Source: Alysiella sp.
GTDB taxonomy: Bacteria > Pseudomonadota > Gammaproteobacteria > Burkholderiales > Neisseriaceae
Direction: 5' to 3'
Length of the DNA: 8,149 nucleotides
Assembly (NCBI RefSeq): GCF_030525755.1
Contig: NZ_JAUNEC010000062.1
Coordinates: 1-8,149, forward strand
In this document: positions 5,885-8,149 of the stretch, in pieces
Layout of the letters: each line of letters starts with the position of its first letter
Position numbering within the stretch: position 1 is the stretch's first letter
The notes under the pieces: model-generated
Seen by the model: only the letters and a program-made list of their open reading frames with translations
The model's database searches: none
Told to the model about the DNA's origin: nothing
Translations under genes and position numbers: made by a program

Positions 5885-8149
5885 TTATACCTTTTTCACT
5901 TTAATCTGAACCGATTTTTTCGCTTTTTTCGGTGCGGCTTTTTTGACGCTTTTGCTGGCAGATTGGCGTTTGGATTTTGCCAATATGTGTTCTGCCTCGT
6001 CCACCAATTTTGCCACGTTTTCAGGCAGCTTTTGTTTGGATTTGGCGGATTTTGCCGACTTTTTGCCGCTTTTCACGCCACCCACCAGCACCAAATCAAT
6101 GCGACTGGTTTCCAAATCCGCGCGCGCCACTTTCACCGTAACCGTGTCGCCCATATTGAAACGCACACCACTGCGTTCGCCCACCATCGCCAGCAAATCG
6201 GCACGATAATTGAAATAATCCTCGCCCAAATCGCTCACATGCACCATGCCCTCAATGTGAATCTCGTCCAGCGTTACAAACAAGCCAAAATTCGCCATGC
6301 CCGACACTTTGCCCGTGAACACTTCGCCCACCTTATCGCGCATGAAATAGGTTTTCAGCCAGCTTTCTACATCACGGCTCGCTTCATCGGCGCGGCGTTC
6401 GCAAAATGAAGTGTGTACGCCCATTTCTTGCCAACTGGGGACTTCGTATTTTTGCCCAGCCAGCACTGCCTTAATCGCCCTATGCACCAACAAATCAGGA
6501 TAGCGGCGAATGGGCGAAGTGAAATGCGCGTAATGTTCATAAGCCAAACCAAAATGTCCCATGTTTTCAGGTTCATACATCGCTTGCTGCATGGAACGCA
6601 ACAACATGGTTTGCAACAATTCGCGGTCGGGACGGTCAGCAATTTGCGCGGCAAGTTCGCCATAATGTTTGGGCGTGGGATTGTCCTTGCCGCCCAATTT
6701 CAAGCCCAGCAAAGCCAACTGTTCACGCAAAGTCGCCAATTTTTCGGGCGTGGGCCCTGCGTGGTTGCGATACAGCGCAGGGTGCTTGTTTTGCAACAGA
6801 AAATCAGCCGCGCAAACATTTGCCGCCAACATGCATTCTTCAATCAATTTGTGCGCGTCATTGCGTTTGACGGGTTCAATGCGTTCAATTTTGCCTTTAT
6901 CGTCAAAAATCATTTGCGTTTCAATGGTTTCAAATTCCATTGCGCCGCGTTTTTGGCGTTTGGCTTGCAAAATTTGGAACAATTTGTAGAGCGTTTTCAG
7001 GCTGCCTGAAAAGGTTTCGGGGATATTTTTTTCATCATTTTCAAGCCATTGCCAAACTTGATTGTAGGTCAAACGCGCTGCCGATTTCATCACCGCAGGA
7101 TAAAATTCATACGCCTTCACATTGCCCGCGTAAGTAATCGTCATGTCGCAAACCATGCAAAGCCGCTCCACATCAGGGTTGAGCGAGCAAATGCCATTGG
7201 ACAAATTTTCAGGCAACATGGGAATGACACGGCGTGGAAAATACACGCTGGTGGCGCGTTCCAAAGCGTCTTTATCAATCAAATCATTGGGTTTCACATA
7301 ATGGCTCACGTCCGCAATCGCCACAATCAAGCGGTAATTTCTGCCGATTTTTTCCGCATACACCGCATCATCAAAATCGCGCGAGCTTTCGCCATCAATC
7401 GTAACCAGTGGCAAATCGCGCAAATCCACGCGGTTTTTCAAATCGGTTTTGCGAACTTTATTGGGGATTTTTTCAGCCGCTTTCAGGCAGCCTTCGCTGA
7501 ACGTGTGTGGCAAACGGTGCTTGCGAACCGCAATTTCAATTTCCATGCCACTGTCGGCATAATCACCCAGCACCTCCGTGATTTTCGCAACCGCAGGGCG
7601 ATGATTTTCAGGATAAGTTTCCAGTTCCGCCACAATCACCTGCCCCGATTTGGGCTGAAATTGCGCCACACTTTCTGGCGACAAAACAATGCTTTGCTGA
7701 ATGCGTTTGTCTTCCGCCTCCAACACCGCCACACCGCGTTCCAAATAAAAACGCCCCACAATATGCGAATGAGCGCGTTCCACAATGTCCAAAATCTGCC
7801 CTTCACGGCGACCGCGTCTGTCCAAACCCAAAGGGCGCACGGTAACAATATCGCCATGCATCACACCAGCCAACTGCTTGTTGTACAAAACCAAATCGCC
7901 ATCATCATGCGGCACAAGCGGCACAGCAAAACCAAAACTGCCATCGCGCGACATTTCCACGCGGCATTTCACAATCGCCAATTTTTCCGCCACACAAACC
8001 AAGCCACGCCGATTGATGAGAATTTGCCCATCACGCGCCATCGCTTTCAGTCGGCGTTCAAAAAATTCGTATTCATCGGGCAGAATGGACAATTTATCTG
8101 CCAAAGCAGGGATTTTTTGCGGCACACCCGCTTGTTCCAACAGCTCAAT
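5885..8149 (-). CDS. rnr: Ribonuclease R, 5' end beyond the window
   Basis: RNase R is a processive 3'-to-5' exoribonuclease that degrades structured RNA, including rRNA and mRNA. The window holds 754 codons plus a TAA stop; the frame is open to the last base, so the true start and perhaps 30-50 residues lie outside. The apparent start at 8140 is a TTG inside the N-terminal helix-turn-helix region (ELLEQAGVPQK) and is not the real one. In order: the rest of that winged helix, cold-shock-like RNA-binding segments (RDGSFGFAVPL; MHGDIVTVRPLG), the RNB catalytic domain with VTIDGESSRDFDDAV and its four metal-binding aspartates (about residues 249-258 counted from 8140), YRNHAGPTPEKL, the FTSPIRRYPDLLVHR block, an S1 domain (EVFTGKVSGMANFGLFVTL), and a lysine/alanine-rich tail. 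Two exact DUS and one near copy lie within the gene. Confidence 0.97.
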   Translation of the reverse strand: MELLEQAGVPQKIPALADKLSILPDEYEFFERRLKAMARDGQILINRRGLVCVAEKLAIVKCRVEMSRDGSFGFAVPLVPHDDGDLVLYNKQLAGVMHGDIVTVRPLGLDRRGRREGQILDIVERAHSHIVGRFYLERGVAVLEAEDKRIQQSIVLSPESVAQFQPKSGQVIVAELETYPENHRPAVAKITEVLGDYADSGMEIEIAVRKHRLPHTFSEGCLKAAEKIPNKVRKTDLKNRVDLRDLPLVTIDGESSRDFDDAVYAEKIGRNYRLIVAIADVSHYVKPNDLIDKDALERATSVYFPRRVIPMLPENLSNGICSLNPDVERLCMVCDMTITYAGNVKAYEFYPAVMKSAARLTYNQVWQWLENDEKNIPETFSGSLKTLYKLFQILQAKRQKRGAMEFETIETQMIFDDKGKIERIEPVKRNDAHKLIEECMLAANVCAADFLLQNKHPALYRNHAGPTPEKLATLREQLALLGLKLGGKDNPTPKHYGELAAQIADRPDRELLQTMLLRSMQQAMYEPENMGHFGLAYEHYAHFTSPIRRYPDLLVHRAIKAVLAGQKYEVPSWQEMGVHTSFCERRADEASRDVESWLKTYFMRDKVGEVFTGKVSGMANFGLFVTLDEIHIEGMVHVSDLGEDYFNYRADLLAMVGERSGVRFNMGDTVTVKVARADLETSRIDLVLVGGVKSGKKSAKSAKSKQKLPENVAKLVDEAEHILAKSKRQSASKSVKKAAPKKAKKSVQIKVKKV
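6020..6031 (-). repeat. DUS with one mismatch inside rnr
   Basis: AAGCTGCCTGAA on the minus strand, one base from AG-simDUS, read as Lys-Leu-Pro-Glu in the basic C-terminal tail of RNase R. Confidence 0.65.
6996..7010. repeat. Palindromic DUS inside rnr
   Basis: An exact AG-simDUS on the plus strand (6999-7010), with the AG-kingDUS reading on the minus strand (6996-7007). The minus-strand codons give FSGSLK, in a loop of the RNB domain between ENDEKNIPET and the next helix. Confidence 0.9.
7482..7493 (-). repeat. DNA uptake sequence inside rnr
   Basis: An exact AGGCTGCCTGAA on the minus strand, translated in the SEGCLKAAEK stretch upstream of the RNase R catalytic domain. Confidence 0.9.

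Noticed and set aside
5879..7009. Long plus-strand frames antisense to rnr (for example 5879-6409 and 6413-7009)
   Set aside because: They are mirror images of the rnr coding frame, with low-complexity Phe/His/Gln-rich translations typical of antisense shadows.
1..8149. The DUS repeats considered as a CRISPR array or mobile-element ends
   Set aside because: They are 12-mers at irregular spacing in both orientations, in and between genes, as expected for uptake sequences, with no regular spacers, target duplications or transposase.

Overview
The window looks like chromosomal DNA from a member of the Neisseriaceae. The main reason is a 12-base repeat, AGGCTGCCTGAA (or its complement TTCAGGCAGCCT). 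I count nine exact copies plus several one-mismatch copies, spread over genes and gaps. This is the AG-simDUS dialect of the neisserial DNA uptake sequence (DUS), known from Simonsiella and relatives. The housekeeping proteins (ClpB tail, SecA, RNase R) also read as betaproteobacterial. Simonsiella, Alysiella or Conchiformibius-like bacteria are the best guess; the genus cannot be fixed from this window.

Layout. Bases 1-101 are the last codons of a plus-strand gene, very probably clpB, followed by a strong hairpin terminator. Facing it on the minus strand is secA (285-3056), complete, with its own terminator built partly from a DUS. Bases 3057-3733 hold no intact gene: upstream of the secA leader they contain two eroded plus-strand remnants, a probable photolyase N-terminal fragment and a clear fragment of an FTR1/EfeU iron permease with an internal deletion and a frameshift. 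After these come three minus-strand genes: an EamA/DMT-family transporter (3734-4600), an amino-acid ABC transporter permease (4678-5454), and rnr encoding RNase R (5885 to beyond the window end, lacking only its N-terminus). A pair of inverted DUS separates the ABC permease from the EamA gene, and 430 bp of DNA with no convincing gene separates rnr from the permease.

The intact genes do not form one pathway. They are a protein disaggregase end, the Sec translocase motor, two inner-membrane transporters and an RNA exonuclease. The gaps suggest mostly separate transcription units. I see no CRISPR array, prophage, insertion sequence, tRNA or rRNA, and no convincing new biological system. The most informative oddities are the decayed-gene patch next to secA and the way the DUS copies form palindromes, terminators and one relic's end point.
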